Of a stretch of DNA of 64,000 nt, positions 34,149 through 43,223 are shown piece by piece. How positions within the stretch are numbered: position 1 is the first letter of the stretch; every line of letters starts with the position of its first letter. Made by a program: the position numbers and the translations under genes. Origin of the DNA: UBA7803 sp040219935 (GTDB lineage Bacteria > Pseudomonadota > Gammaproteobacteria > Pseudomonadales > Azotimanducaceae); NCBI GenBank assembly GCA_040219935.1, contig JAVJUA010000068.1:62001-126000 (forward strand), written 5' to 3'. The notes under the pieces were generated by a model that had not been told where the DNA came from, ran no database searches, and saw only the letters and a list, made by a program, of their open reading frames with translations.

Positions 34149-37100
34149 TTGCTGCGATTCGTGTTTCGTCCTCTGCTCGTTCTGCTGACGCTGGGCGCCC
34201 TGGTGGTCGCCCTGCTGCAGGTGGGCGGGCGTGTGGCGTTCACCCTGCTGGACGATCTCGAGGTCGGCGTCAACCAGCTGCTGGCGGGGCGCAATGCCCA
34301 GGTCAGCGGGCTGCGTGGCGACTGGCGCATGCTCAACCCCATCGTCACGGCCGATCGCGTGGTGCTTCCCGCCGGCATCCTGCGCGGCGTGCATCTCGAG
34401 GTCGACATGGTCGGCAGCGTTCTGCATGGCACGCTGGTGGCCAGACGCCTCAAGATCGACGACTTCGACCTGACCCTCGAGAAGCCGGAGGGCGCGCCGT
34501 GGCGGTTGGCGGGCCCCGCAGGGTCGGACCCTCTGCCCGACCCGTGGCCGGCTCTGCAGCGCAGCGATCAGCTTGAGGTCGATGGGCGGTTGCGTCTGGC
34601 CCGAGCCGGCGTGGCGGAGGCCGCCATCCAGGTCAGTTACCTGGGCGTCAACCGCGGCGCCACCCGTCGGCACCGGCTCAAGCTCGAGAATCAGCCGGAG
34701 GATTGCATCGAGGTCTGCTGGCTGTCACTCGATCTGCAGGCCCGGCCGGGCCTGTGGCCGATTCGAGCCGGCGACCTGGGTATAGCCGTAGCCGCCGACG
34801 GCTTTCGTCTGCCGCGGGCCCTGCTCGGCATCTCGCCCCTGCAGCTCGCACATCTCGACGCTACCTGGCAGCGCAGCGAGCGGCGCTCCGGCGGACGCCT
34901 GGCGCTGCGTGCCGAACAGTTCGACATGCCCGGGGAGGTCTCCCTGGCGACGTCGCTGGCCGGCGTCGTGCGCGGCAGCGACGTCGAGCAGCAGGGAGCG
35001 CTGACCGGCTGGCAGATCGAGCGCGCGGAGGAGATCTGGCGGCTGCCGGACGTGGCGCTGCGGGTCGATTCCGATGGGGTTTCGGCGTGGCTCGAGTCGC
35101 TGGATCTGTCGCGCGCCGGGCAGTTTCTGGCGCAGGCCCTGGCCGGCCTGGGCGCGGCGGAGGAGTGGCTGCAGGCGCTGAACGTGCGGGGGCTCGCCAC
35201 CAACCTGCGGGCCCACGTGGGGTTCGACGGCGGCAACATCGGCTACGCCATGCGTCTGGATGGGGTCGGCCTCGATGCGCACAAGGGCGTGCCCGCGGTG
35301 GAGGGTGCCGCCGGGGAGCTGCTGGGGACCGAGCGCAGCCTGCAGCTGGTGCTGAACGCCCAGGATCTGGACATCGCCTTCCCGGACATCTTCACCGACC
35401 GCTGGCACCTGCCCTACGCGCAGGGCACCCTGCATGCCTGGTTCGGCGGCAACTACTTCGGCATCCGCGGCCGTGGCCTGCGCGCCGAGACGCTGGAGAC
35501 CCAGGTGCGCGGCAGCTTCGCGCTGAGCCGGCCGGTGGATCGCAGCGGGCAGCGGCTGCTGCTCACGGTCGATACCGATCGCATCGACGTGGCCACGGCG
35601 CAACGCTTCGTGCCGTACAAGCTGCCGGATGGGCTGCGCGAGTGGCTGGCGTCGGCGCCCCAGGGCGGCACGCTCACGGCGGCGTCGCTGGCTATGCAAG
35701 GTCAGCTCCAGAACGATCCCGGCGAGCTGGGCCGCCGCCTGGAGCTGGAGGCGGACGTCCACGACGCCGGCCTGCGCTACCATCCCGAGTGGCCGGCGGT
35801 GACCGACTTTTCCGGTCATCTGGCCGTGGCTGGATCCGAGATTCGGGTCGGCGTGGACGCGGCGCGCAGCGGTGGGGCGGCGCTGGCCGGCTCGCGGCTG
35901 CGGCTGCTGGACAACGCCAGCGCCGCGGACGTCGCCCTGGATGCCGAGCTCGACGCCGACGCCCTGCTGACCCTGGCGCGCACCACGCCGCTGGCGCGGT
36001 GGCTGACGTTCGTCGCCCCGGACTGGACGGCCTCGGGTCCCATGCGCGTGTCGGGCGATCTGCTCATTCCCCTGCGGGATCGGCCTGATGCGCCGCAAGC
36101 CGAGGGATTGGCGGTTCGGCTGCGGGCCGACATGGACGCCGTCGACGTGGCTCTACCCGAATTCCGGCTGGCGCTCGAAGACCTCGACGGCAGCTGGCGA
36201 TACCGCCACCCCTTCGAGCTCGATGCCAGCGGCGTCAACGGCCGCCTGTTCGATCAGGACGTCGTGCTTGGCGCCCGATCCGGCGACGGGCGCGTCCAGC
36301 TTCTGCTGGCCGGCAAGGCGACGCCGGCCGATGTCTGGACCCTGCTGGATCTCGACGATGCCGGCCTGGCGGAGGGCGACTTCGGCTACGAGGCGACGGT
36401 CGCGCTCGGCACCCTCCCGGGGGTCGTGCCAGAAGTCACGGTGCGGTCCGACCTGGCGGGGCTGGCCCTGGCGCTGCCGGCCGGATTCGCCAAGCCGGCC
36501 GACGTGGCGCGGCCGACGGAAGTTCGCGTCCGCTTTCTCGATGCGGGCCAGCGCATCGCCTTCAGCCACCGCGACGCGACGGGGTGGCTGGCCGTCGCGG
36601 ATCGGCCGGTGGCCGGCGCCATCGGCTTCACGGTGCCGCCGCCGGTGGCGGAGCCGGACGCTGGCGCTGACGGCGACGCTGACCTGCCCGATGGGCTGGT
36701 GGTCGCCGGTTGGCTGTCGCGATTCGACATCGACGAGTTGCTGCCCGAGGGAGCGGACGCGGCCGCGCTGCCGCTGCCCATCAGGCTGGCCGATCTGGAG
36801 GTCGAGCAGATCGGCGTGGGCGACTATCAGCTCACCCACGCCAGCCTGGCCGGACGACTGTCCGCTGACGGCTTCGACGTCGAGTTCGCGGCCGAGGAGG
36901 TGGCGGGGCGGGTGTCACGTAGCGGCGACGAGCCCATGCAGGTGAGTCTGGCCGAGCTGCGGATTCCCTCCGGCGAACGCGGTGCCGACGTGCTCGAGCC
37001 CGCCATCGTGCCGCGGCTGCCGGCGGCCGCGGTGACGGTGGAGCGGCTGCTGCTCGGCGACGAGGACTATGGGCGCTGGCGGTTCGGTCTGCGGCCCGAT

Positions 37101-37910
37101 GGCACGCGGCTGTTTCTGGACGACTTCGAAGCCGAGGTGCGCGGGGTGCGCATCGCCGCCTCCGCGCCGCTGCTCTGGGACGCCGGCGCCGGTCAGACGC
37201 AGTTCGAGGGACGGCTGGAGGCGGGCGATCTCGCGGAGGTGCTGCCGCAGTGGGGATACGCCCCCAGCATCGAAACGGAATCGGCCTCGCTGACCGGCGC
37301 CTTCTCATGGTCCGGGTCGCCCGCGGCGTTCGACCTGCTGGCGTTGGAAGGCGCCGCCGAGGTTCAGGCCGATCAGGGGCGGTTTCTCGACGTCGAGTCC
37401 GGCGCCGGCGCTCAGCGCATCTTCAGCCTGCTCAACTTCACCGCCATCGCCAAGCGCATGAGCTTCAACTTCTCCGACGTATTCGGGCGCGGCATCAGCT
37501 TCGACACCATGAAGAGCCGGTTCGCGCTGGAGCAGGGAACGCTGACGTTCATCGACCCGCTGGAGGTGGAGGGCACCGGCAGCCGCTTCCGGGTCAGCGG
37601 CAGCGTCGATCTGGCCGAGCGGCGGCTCGACAACGAGATGCTGGTCACCCTGCCGGTGAGCCGCAGCCTGCCCTGGTATGCTGCGTACGTGGCGCTGGCG
37701 AACCCGCTGGCCGGCATCGGCATGCTGGTGGGAGAGCGGGTGCTGCGCAAGCCGCTGGAGCAATTCAGCAGCGCCCGCTATCGGATCAGTGGTACGTTGG
37801 ACGACCCCCAGGTGAGCTTCGTCAGCGTGTTCGACGTCACGCCGGCCGAGCAGGCGGGCGATGTGTCCCTGGAACCAGTGACGGAACAGCCCGAGGACAG
37901 TGATGAGTGA
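34149..37910 (+). CDS. yhdP: YhdP family AsmA-like lipid-transport protein
   Basis: 1253 aa from TTG 34149, chosen because it begins directly ahead of the single N-terminal membrane helix (LLVLLTLGALVVALLQV). The rest is a very long, repetitive beta-strand-rich periplasmic region ending in an AsmA/YhdP C-terminal domain (FSLLNFTAIAKRMSFNFSD and GISFDTMKSRF). In E. coli YhdP, with TamB and YdbH, forms a groove-like bridge moving phospholipids to the outer membrane. Length matches the family (about 1250-1270 aa). The stop overlaps the tldD start by 8 nt, the conserved neighbour pair. Confidence 0.93.
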   Translation: MLRFVFRPLLVLLTLGALVVALLQVGGRVAFTLLDDLEVGVNQLLAGRNAQVSGLRGDWRMLNPIVTADRVVLPAGILRGVHLEVDMVGSVLHGTLVARRLKIDDFDLTLEKPEGAPWRLAGPAGSDPLPDPWPALQRSDQLEVDGRLRLARAGVAEAAIQVSYLGVNRGATRRHRLKLENQPEDCIEVCWLSLDLQARPGLWPIRAGDLGIAVAADGFRLPRALLGISPLQLAHLDATWQRSERRSGGRLALRAEQFDMPGEVSLATSLAGVVRGSDVEQQGALTGWQIERAEEIWRLPDVALRVDSDGVSAWLESLDLSRAGQFLAQALAGLGAAEEWLQALNVRGLATNLRAHVGFDGGNIGYAMRLDGVGLDAHKGVPAVEGAAGELLGTERSLQLVLNAQDLDIAFPDIFTDRWHLPYAQGTLHAWFGGNYFGIRGRGLRAETLETQVRGSFALSRPVDRSGQRLLLTVDTDRIDVATAQRFVPYKLPDGLREWLASAPQGGTLTAASLAMQGQLQNDPGELGRRLELEADVHDAGLRYHPEWPAVTDFSGHLAVAGSEIRVGVDAARSGGAALAGSRLRLLDNASAADVALDAELDADALLTLARTTPLARWLTFVAPDWTASGPMRVSGDLLIPLRDRPDAPQAEGLAVRLRADMDAVDVALPEFRLALEDLDGSWRYRHPFELDASGVNGRLFDQDVVLGARSGDGRVQLLLAGKATPADVWTLLDLDDAGLAEGDFGYEATVALGTLPGVVPEVTVRSDLAGLALALPAGFAKPADVARPTEVRVRFLDAGQRIAFSHRDATGWLAVADRPVAGAIGFTVPPPVAEPDAGADGDADLPDGLVVAGWLSRFDIDELLPEGADAAALPLPIRLADLEVEQIGVGDYQLTHASLAGRLSADGFDVEFAAEEVAGRVSRSGDEPMQVSLAELRIPSGERGADVLEPAIVPRLPAAAVTVERLLLGDEDYGRWRFGLRPDGTRLFLDDFEAEVRGVRIAASAPLLWDAGAGQTQFEGRLEAGDLAEVLPQWGYAPSIETESASLTGAFSWSGSPAAFDLLALEGAAEVQADQGRFLDVESGAGAQRIFSLLNFTAIAKRMSFNFSDVFGRGISFDTMKSRFALEQGTLTFIDPLEVEGTGSRFRVSGSVDLAERRLDNEMLVTLPVSRSLPWYAAYVALANPLAGIGMLVGERVLRKPLEQFSSARYRISGTLDDPQVSFVSVFDVTPAEQAGDVSLEPVTEQPEDSDE

Positions 37911-39348
37911 TCTTCTGCAGGAAGCCCAGGCGCGGCTCTGGTCGCCGGCCGGCATCGACCAGAGCGACATCGACCGCCTGATCGGCCGCATCGGCGGTCA
38001 GTCCGTGGACATGGGGGAGCTGTACTTCCAGCACCACCGCTACGAGTCCTGGGCGCTCGAGGACGGCATCGTCAAGGACGGCGCCTACAGCGTCGACCGC
38101 GGGGTGGGCGTCAGGGCGGTGAGCGGCGACAAGACCGGATTCGCCTACGCCGAGGACATCCTGCTGCCCGCCCTGCGCGACGCCACGGAGGCCGCCCGCT
38201 CCATCGCCCGACACGGTCAGGACGTGCAGGTGCGCGCCTGGCAACCGGTGACGGCCGTACCCCGCTACCCCGCAGACGATCCGATCGCCAGCCTGGACGA
38301 GGCGCGCAAGGTGGCGTTGCTGCAGTCGATCGACGCGGCGGCCCGTCGCCAGGACCCGCGGGTCAAAGAGGTCAACGTGCGGCTGTCTGCCAGCCACGAG
38401 GCGGTGCTGGTGGTGGCTTCCGACGGTACCCTGGCCGCCGACCTGCGGCCGCTGGTGCGCCTCGACGTGCAGGTGATCGTCGAGCAGAACGGGCGTCGTG
38501 AGCGCGGCTCCGCCGGCGGCGGCGGCCGCGCCGATCTCTCCAGGGTGGCGGCCCCCGGGTACGGCGACGACCTGGCCCGCGAGGCGGTGCGCATCGCCCT
38601 GGTCAACCTGGAGGCCGCGGATGCCCCCGCCGGGGACATGACCGTGGTGCTCGGCCCCGGCTGGCCGGGCGTGCTGCTGCACGAGGCTGTGGGCCACGGC
38701 CTGGAAGGCGATTTCAACCGCAAAGGCACCAGCGCGTTTGCCAACCGCATGGGGCAGCAGGTGGCATCGACCCTGTGCACGGTGGTGGACGACGGCAGCA
38801 TGGATCAGCGGCGGGGCTCGCTGACCGTGGACGACGAGGGCACGCCCACGGGCGAGACCGTGCTCATCGACCGCGGCATTCTCACCGGCTACCTGCAGGA
38901 CAAGCTGAACGCCCGGCTCATGGGGGTGCGCCCGACCGGCAACGGCCGTCGGCAGAGCTTTGCGCATCTGCCCATGCCGCGCATGACCAACACCTTCATG
39001 CGCGCCGGCGAGCACGACCCCGAGGAGATTCTGCGCAGCGTGACCCGCGGTATCTACGCGGTGAACTTCGGCGGCGGCCAGGTGGACATCACGTCGGGCC
39101 GGTTCGTGTTTTCGACCACCGAGGCCTACCTGATCGAAGACGGCCGGGTGACACGACCCATCCGCGGCGCCACCCTGATCGGCAATGGCCCTGAGGTGAT
39201 GAACCGGATCTCCATGGTGGGCAACGATCTGGCTCTGGACGCCGGGGTCGGCGTTTGCGGCAAAGACGGCCAGAGCGTGCCGGTGGGCGTCGGCCAGCCG
39301 ACCCTCAAGGTCGACCGGGTCACCGTCGGCGGTACTCAGACCGGGTGA
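37903..39348 (+). CDS. tldD: Metalloprotease TldD
   Basis: 481 aa from ATG 37903. Subunit of the TldD/TldE (PmbA) heterodimeric protease that degrades unfolded peptides and matures microcins and processes CcdA. The zinc motif HExxxH is present (LLHEAVGHGLEGD, His260/His265). Downstream GVRPTGNGRRQSFAHLPMPR and NFGGGQVDITSG are conserved family stretches. It overlaps yhdP and ends convergently inside the 3' end of darP (13-nt overlap). Its partner gene pmbA lies only 0.6 kb away on the same strand. Confidence 0.96.
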   Translation: MSDLLQEAQARLWSPAGIDQSDIDRLIGRIGGQSVDMGELYFQHHRYESWALEDGIVKDGAYSVDRGVGVRAVSGDKTGFAYAEDILLPALRDATEAARSIARHGQDVQVRAWQPVTAVPRYPADDPIASLDEARKVALLQSIDAAARRQDPRVKEVNVRLSASHEAVLVVASDGTLAADLRPLVRLDVQVIVEQNGRRERGSAGGGGRADLSRVAAPGYGDDLAREAVRIALVNLEAADAPAGDMTVVLGPGWPGVLLHEAVGHGLEGDFNRKGTSAFANRMGQQVASTLCTVVDDGSMDQRRGSLTVDDEGTPTGETVLIDRGILTGYLQDKLNARLMGVRPTGNGRRQSFAHLPMPRMTNTFMRAGEHDPEEILRSVTRGIYAVNFGGGQVDITSGRFVFSTTEAYLIEDGRVTRPIRGATLIGNGPEVMNRISMVGNDLALDAGVGVCGKDGQSVPVGVGQPTLKVDRVTVGGTQTG

Positions 39349-39860
39349 GCGGCGTCCCGCAGAAACCGGAACAGTGCCCGGGATGCCGCACGCTGGCGGG
39401 TTTCGTCGCCGGCCTTGTGAACGTCGGCGATGCGCTGACGCAGCAGCTGCGCGTCGGTGTCGGGATGGGCGTCCAGATACTCGGTCAGGGCCTCGGGTTC
39501 CGCCAGCAGGCGCTCGCGCCAGCGTTCGGTCATGTGCAGCTCGTAGCGGGCCTCGGCGGAGTGACCCTCGAGCGTGTCCAGGGCCGCCTGCAGAGGTTCC
39601 GGGTCGACGTCGCGCATCAGCCGGCCGATGAACTGGAGCTGCCGCCGCTGGGCACCGTGGGACGGGAAGCGCTGATAGTCGGCGATGGCCTGACGCAGGC
39701 GTTCGCCGAGCGGCAGGGCATCGAGGTCGGCGGGCTTGAGCGCGGTCAGCTGCCGACCCAGAGTCTGCAGACGATGGGCGTCGCGCTTGCGTTCGGACTT
39801 GCTGACCGGAGCTTCCGCTGGGTCGCCCTGATCCGGCGATTGTCGATGACGGCGTGGCAT
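39336..39860 (-). CDS. darP: Ribosome biogenesis factor DarP (YjgA)
   Basis: 174 aa from ATG 39860; an in-frame extension upstream overlaps the pmbA leader and lacks conservation. DarP binds late 50S precursors and assists peptidyl-transferase-centre maturation. The protein is highly charged and helical: PVSKSERKRDAHRLQTLGRQL, PADLDALPLGERLRQAI, RRQLQFIGRLMRDVDPEPL are typical. It sits on the opposite strand between tldD and pmbA; divergent yjgA-pmbA is the common gammaproteobacterial arrangement. Confidence 0.9.
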   Translation of the reverse strand: MPRRHRQSPDQGDPAEAPVSKSERKRDAHRLQTLGRQLTALKPADLDALPLGERLRQAIADYQRFPSHGAQRRQLQFIGRLMRDVDPEPLQAALDTLEGHSAEARYELHMTERWRERLLAEPEALTEYLDAHPDTDAQLLRQRIADVHKAGDETRQRAASRALFRFLRDAAHPV

Positions 39861-39924
39861 GGGTGGCAGCCTACCGGAAGCCAGCCCTTTTTCCACCATG
39901 AGGACCAGCATGAGGAGATCTGCC

Positions 39925-41286
39925 ATGTCTGAGCTGACCACCCGATCGGCCGCAGATCTGCGCGCCGAGCAGGAGACGTTGAAGGCGCTGGTGGGCGACA
40001 TTCTCGACGAGGCCCGCCGGCAGGGGGCCAGCGCCGCCGAGGTGTCGGTGAGCGCCGATCATGGGCTGTCCGTCAGCGTGCGCCGGGGCAGCCTGGAGAA
40101 CGTGGCGTTCAATCAGGACCGCGGCTTCGGCATCACCGTCTACTTCGGTTCCAGAAAGGGCTCGGCCAGCACCTCGGACAGCCGCCGCGAGGCGATTCGA
40201 GAGACCGTGCAGGCGGCGGCCAACATCGCCCGCTACACCGAGGAAGATCGGTACAACGGCCTGGCCGACGCCGCGCTGATGCCGGATACCCTGCCGGAGC
40301 TGGACCTGTACCACCCCTGGGATCTCGACCCGCAGCGGGCGGAGACCCTGGCGCTGGCCTGCGAGGCCGCCGCGCTGGCCGCCGACCCTCGCATCGTCAA
40401 CTCGGAAGGGGCGGAGGTGAGCACCCAGCAGTCGTACCGCGTGTACGGCAACAGCCATGGCTTCATCGGCGGTTTTCTCGGCACCCGCCACGGCGTCAGC
40501 TGCGCCGTCATCGCCGAGGACGGCGACGGCATGCAGCGCGACTACTGGTACACCAGCGCGCGCGATCCCGGGCGGCTGGAAGCCGCCGAGGCGGTGGGTC
40601 GTCGCGCGGCGGAGCGCACGGTCGCCCGACTGTCGCCGCGATCGGTGCGCACCGGGCGGTTTCCGGTGCTGTACGCGCCGGAGGTCGCCAGCGGGCTGGT
40701 CGGGCAGGTGCTGGGCGCGCTGGGCGGCGGTGCCCAGTACCGCAAGGCCTCGTTCCTGCTCGACTCCCTTGGCCAGACGGTGGCGGCGCCGCATCTGCAT
40801 CTGGTGGAGGAGCCCCACCTGCCCGGACGCATGGGCAGTGCGGCTTTCGACGGCGACGGCGTGGCGACCTGGTCGAAGGCGTTCGTCGCCGGCGGCACGG
40901 TCGAGCACTACCTGCTGTCGGCTTACTCGGCGCGTCGGCTGGGCATGCAGACCACGGGAAACTCCGGGGGCGTGTTCAACCTGGCGGTGCGTGGCGAGAC
41001 CCGTCCGGTGCCCGAGCTGCTGCGGGCCATGGGCCGGGGCCTGCTGGTCACGGAGCTGATGGGGCAGGGGGTGAACGCGGTCACCGGCGACTACTCCCGC
41101 GGCGCCGCCGGCTTCTGGGTGGAGGACGGTGCGATTGCCTACCCGGTGGACGGCATCACCATCGCGGCCAACCTCAAGGACATGATTCGCGGCATCACGC
41201 TGATCGGCGACGACGTCGACGAGCGCGGCAACATCCGCGCGCCGAGCATGCTCATCGAGGCGATGACGGTGGCCGGCTCGCTCTGA
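39925..41286 (+). CDS. pmbA: TldE/PmbA protein, partner of TldD
   Basis: 453 aa from ATG 39925, preceded by GAGGAG at 39912-39917. TldE lacks the zinc motif but completes the protease chamber with TldD. Conserved stretches: VSADHGLSVSVRRGSLENV, DRGFGITVYFGSRKGSAST, TTGNSGGVFNLAV and LMGQGVNAVTGDYSRGAAGFWVEDG (about residues 385-407). Co-location with tldD on the same strand is consistent with coordinated supply of both subunits although darP intervenes. Ends 8 nt from convergent ptsO. Confidence 0.95.
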   Translation: MSELTTRSAADLRAEQETLKALVGDILDEARRQGASAAEVSVSADHGLSVSVRRGSLENVAFNQDRGFGITVYFGSRKGSASTSDSRREAIRETVQAAANIARYTEEDRYNGLADAALMPDTLPELDLYHPWDLDPQRAETLALACEAAALAADPRIVNSEGAEVSTQQSYRVYGNSHGFIGGFLGTRHGVSCAVIAEDGDGMQRDYWYTSARDPGRLEAAEAVGRRAAERTVARLSPRSVRTGRFPVLYAPEVASGLVGQVLGALGGGAQYRKASFLLDSLGQTVAAPHLHLVEEPHLPGRMGSAAFDGDGVATWSKAFVAGGTVEHYLLSAYSARRLGMQTTGNSGGVFNLAVRGETRPVPELLRAMGRGLLVTELMGQGVNAVTGDYSRGAAGFWVEDGAIAYPVDGITIAANLKDMIRGITLIGDDVDERGNIRAPSMLIEAMTVAGSL

Positions 41287-41294
41287 AGGCGCGC

Positions 41295-41564
41295 TCAGCC
41301 GAGCTCGCCGAAGCCGTCGCGGATCAGGTCTGCCAGCGCCTGGAACGCGTCCGCCGCGTCGGGGCCGTCCACCCGCAGCGTCACCGCGGTGCCCACCGGC
41401 GCGGCCAGCAGCATGACGCTCATGATGCTCTTGCCATCGGCCTCGGTCTCCCCCTTGCAGAGGCGCACGTCGCTTTCGAAGCCCCGGGCCAGGTTCACGA
41501 ACTTGCTCGCGGCGCGGGCATGGATGCCGAGCGGATTGACGATCTCCAGGGTCGCTTCGTTCAT
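41295..41564 (-). CDS. ptsO: Phosphocarrier protein NPr (HPr family)
   Basis: 89 aa. Part of the nitrogen-related phosphotransferase chain PtsP-NPr-EIIA(Ntr). Phospho-acceptor His15 is in PLGIHARAASKFV, and the KSIMSVMLLAAPVGTAV block holds the usual serine-46 region. It overlaps the rapZ stop by 4 nt and closes the rpoN-hpf-ptsN-rapZ-ptsO series. Confidence 0.95.
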   Translation of the reverse strand: MNEATLEIVNPLGIHARAASKFVNLARGFESDVRLCKGETEADGKSIMSVMLLAAPVGTAVTLRVDGPDAADAFQALADLIRDGFGELG

Positions 41565-42415
41565 GCTGCCAGCTCCCGATGCCGTACCAGCACGTTGGGA
41601 AAGCGTTCGGCGAAGTGGGCACCGAGGCGGTCGGCCATGTACACGCTGCGATGCTGGCCGCCCGTGCAGCCGACCGCTACGGTCATGTAGATGCGATGAT
41701 CCTGCTCGAAGCGCGGCAGCCAGCGCTCGAGGAACGCGCAGAGATCGGAAAACATCTCGTTCACCGCCGGCTGGGCGGCCAGATAGTCCTGCACCGGCCG
41801 ATCGCGTCCGTTGAGCGGCCGCAGCGGCTCTTCCCAGTGCGGGTTGGGCAGGCAGCGGATGTCGAACACCAGGTCGGCGTCCACGGGCACGCCGAACTTG
41901 TAGCCGAACGACTGAAACAGCAGCGACAGGCCCGTGCGCACCGCGCCCACCACCCGGGTGGCGATGAGGTCGGAGAGCTGGTGGCCGCGCAGCGTCGTGG
42001 TGTCGATGACCAGGTCGGCCAGATCCGAGAGGCTTTCGAGCACCTCGCGCTCGGCCTCGATGGCCTGTCGCAGGTCGGTGCGCTCGTCGGTGAGCGGATG
42101 CCGGCGGCGGGTCTCGCTGAACCGCTTCACCAGCGTCGGCGAGCGGGCATCCAGGTAGATGACCTGGCAGTCAAGGTCCATCCGGTCGAGAGCCAGCAGG
42201 ATGTCGGAGAACCGCTCCAGGTCGCGGCTGCGGGCGTCGATGCAGACCGCCACGTTGCTGCCTCGCTGGGCGGGGTCGCGCAGGGCGTTGTGCACCAGCG
42301 ACTGCAGCAGGTTCACGGGAAAATTATCGATGCAGTTGAACCCCGCGTCTTCGAGTGCCCGCAGCGCCGTGGTCTTGCCGGAGCCGGACCGCCCGCTGAT
42401 GATGATCAGCTTCAT
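41561..42415 (-). CDS. rapZ: RNase adapter protein RapZ
   Basis: 284 aa. P-loop protein; Walker A GRSGSGKT (8-15), and a C-terminal half with VGCTGGQHRSVYMADRL. In E. coli RapZ presents the GlmZ sRNA to RNase E and so controls glucosamine-6-phosphate supply for the envelope; it also binds GlcN6P. In lineages without GlmZ the role is less clear. Four-nt overlaps with both ptsN and ptsO indicate a single transcript. Confidence 0.95.
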   Translation of the reverse strand: MKLIIISGRSGSGKTTALRALEDAGFNCIDNFPVNLLQSLVHNALRDPAQRGSNVAVCIDARSRDLERFSDILLALDRMDLDCQVIYLDARSPTLVKRFSETRRRHPLTDERTDLRQAIEAEREVLESLSDLADLVIDTTTLRGHQLSDLIATRVVGAVRTGLSLLFQSFGYKFGVPVDADLVFDIRCLPNPHWEEPLRPLNGRDRPVQDYLAAQPAVNEMFSDLCAFLERWLPRFEQDHRIYMTVAVGCTGGQHRSVYMADRLGAHFAERFPNVLVRHRELAA

Positions 42416-42876
42416 GTGCCCGCTTCGATCAGGCCCACCAGCTCGCGGTACAGCTCCTCGTCGTCGTCGCAGCGGCGCAGCCGGGCACGGTTGTCCGGCG
42501 ACTGAAAGACCCGGGCCAGGGTCGCCAGCACCTCGAGGTGGGCGCTGGCCTCCTCCGGCGGCACCACCAGGACGAACAGCAGATCTACCGGATCATCGTC
42601 CGGGGCCTCGTAGTCCACAGGCTCGGCGAGCTTGATGAAGGCGCCGAGGATGCGGTCGCAGCCGATGCGGCAGTGCGGGATGGCGACGCCCTCTCCCAGC
42701 GCCGTGCTGCCCAGCCGCTCGCGGCCCATGAGCTCGTCGAACAGGGCTCGCGCCGACAACTCGGGATGGCTGGCAGCGAGCAGGTCGCTGGCAGCCTCCA
42801 GAGCGCGCTTTCGCGATTGCGCCTCGATCCGGGCGCGGGTGTCGGACGGGCTGAGAATGTGGGTGATATCGACCAT
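42412..42876 (-). CDS. ptsN: PTS nitrogen regulatory protein EIIA(Ntr)
   Basis: 154 aa, one PTS EIIA type-2 domain. The phosphorylated residue is His68 in GVAIPHCRIG. Unphosphorylated EIIA(Ntr) regulates potassium transport, phosphate signalling and sigma-54-linked functions in relatives. The gene follows hpf by 25 nt and overlaps rapZ. LLFVLVVPPEEASAHLEVLA is the usual second conserved strand. Confidence 0.95.
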   Translation of the reverse strand: MVDITHILSPSDTRARIEAQSRKRALEAASDLLAASHPELSARALFDELMGRERLGSTALGEGVAIPHCRIGCDRILGAFIKLAEPVDYEAPDDDPVDLLFVLVVPPEEASAHLEVLATLARVFQSPDNRARLRRCDDDEELYRELVGLIEAGT

Positions 42877-42901
42877 GACGACCTGTGAAATCTGCGGCCG
42901 G

Positions 42902-43201
42902 TCAGCGGCCGTGGTGGCGGTTGACGGTCTTTTCCTTGTGCTTGATGAGCTGCCGGTCGAGCTTGTCCACCAGCATGTCGATGGCGGCGTACATGTCGTC
43001 GCAATCGGCGTCGGCGAACAGCTCGGCGCCGCTGACGTGAATCGTCGCCTCCGCGCGCTGCATGGCCTTCTCGACCGACAGCACCACGTGCACGTTGGTC
43101 ATCTGGTCGTAGTGCCGTTCCAGCTTCGCGAGCTTGTCGGTGGTGTAGGTCTTGAGGGCGTCCGTGACGTCGATGTGGTGTCCGGAGATACTGAGCTGCA
43201 T
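42902..43201 (-). CDS. hpf: Ribosome hibernation-promoting factor, short form
   Basis: 99 aa; GGAGG lies 6 nt upstream of the ATG at 43201. Short HPF (YhbH) binds the 30S decoding centre and promotes 100S dimers in stationary phase together with RMF. Features: QLSISGHHIDVTDALKTYT, KLERHYDQMTNVHVVLSVEK and the C-terminal basic tail IKHKEKTVNRHHGR. Position directly after rpoN is strongly conserved. Confidence 0.95.
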   Translation of the reverse strand: MQLSISGHHIDVTDALKTYTTDKLAKLERHYDQMTNVHVVLSVEKAMQRAEATIHVSGAELFADADCDDMYAAIDMLVDKLDRQLIKHKEKTVNRHHGR

Positions 43202-43223
43202 GTAGGGCCTCCGTTGTTGCCGG

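Noticed and set aside
39871..41622. Minus-strand open frame of 583 codons opposite pmbA
   Set aside because: Antisense shadow in high G+C; pmbA and ptsO explain the region.
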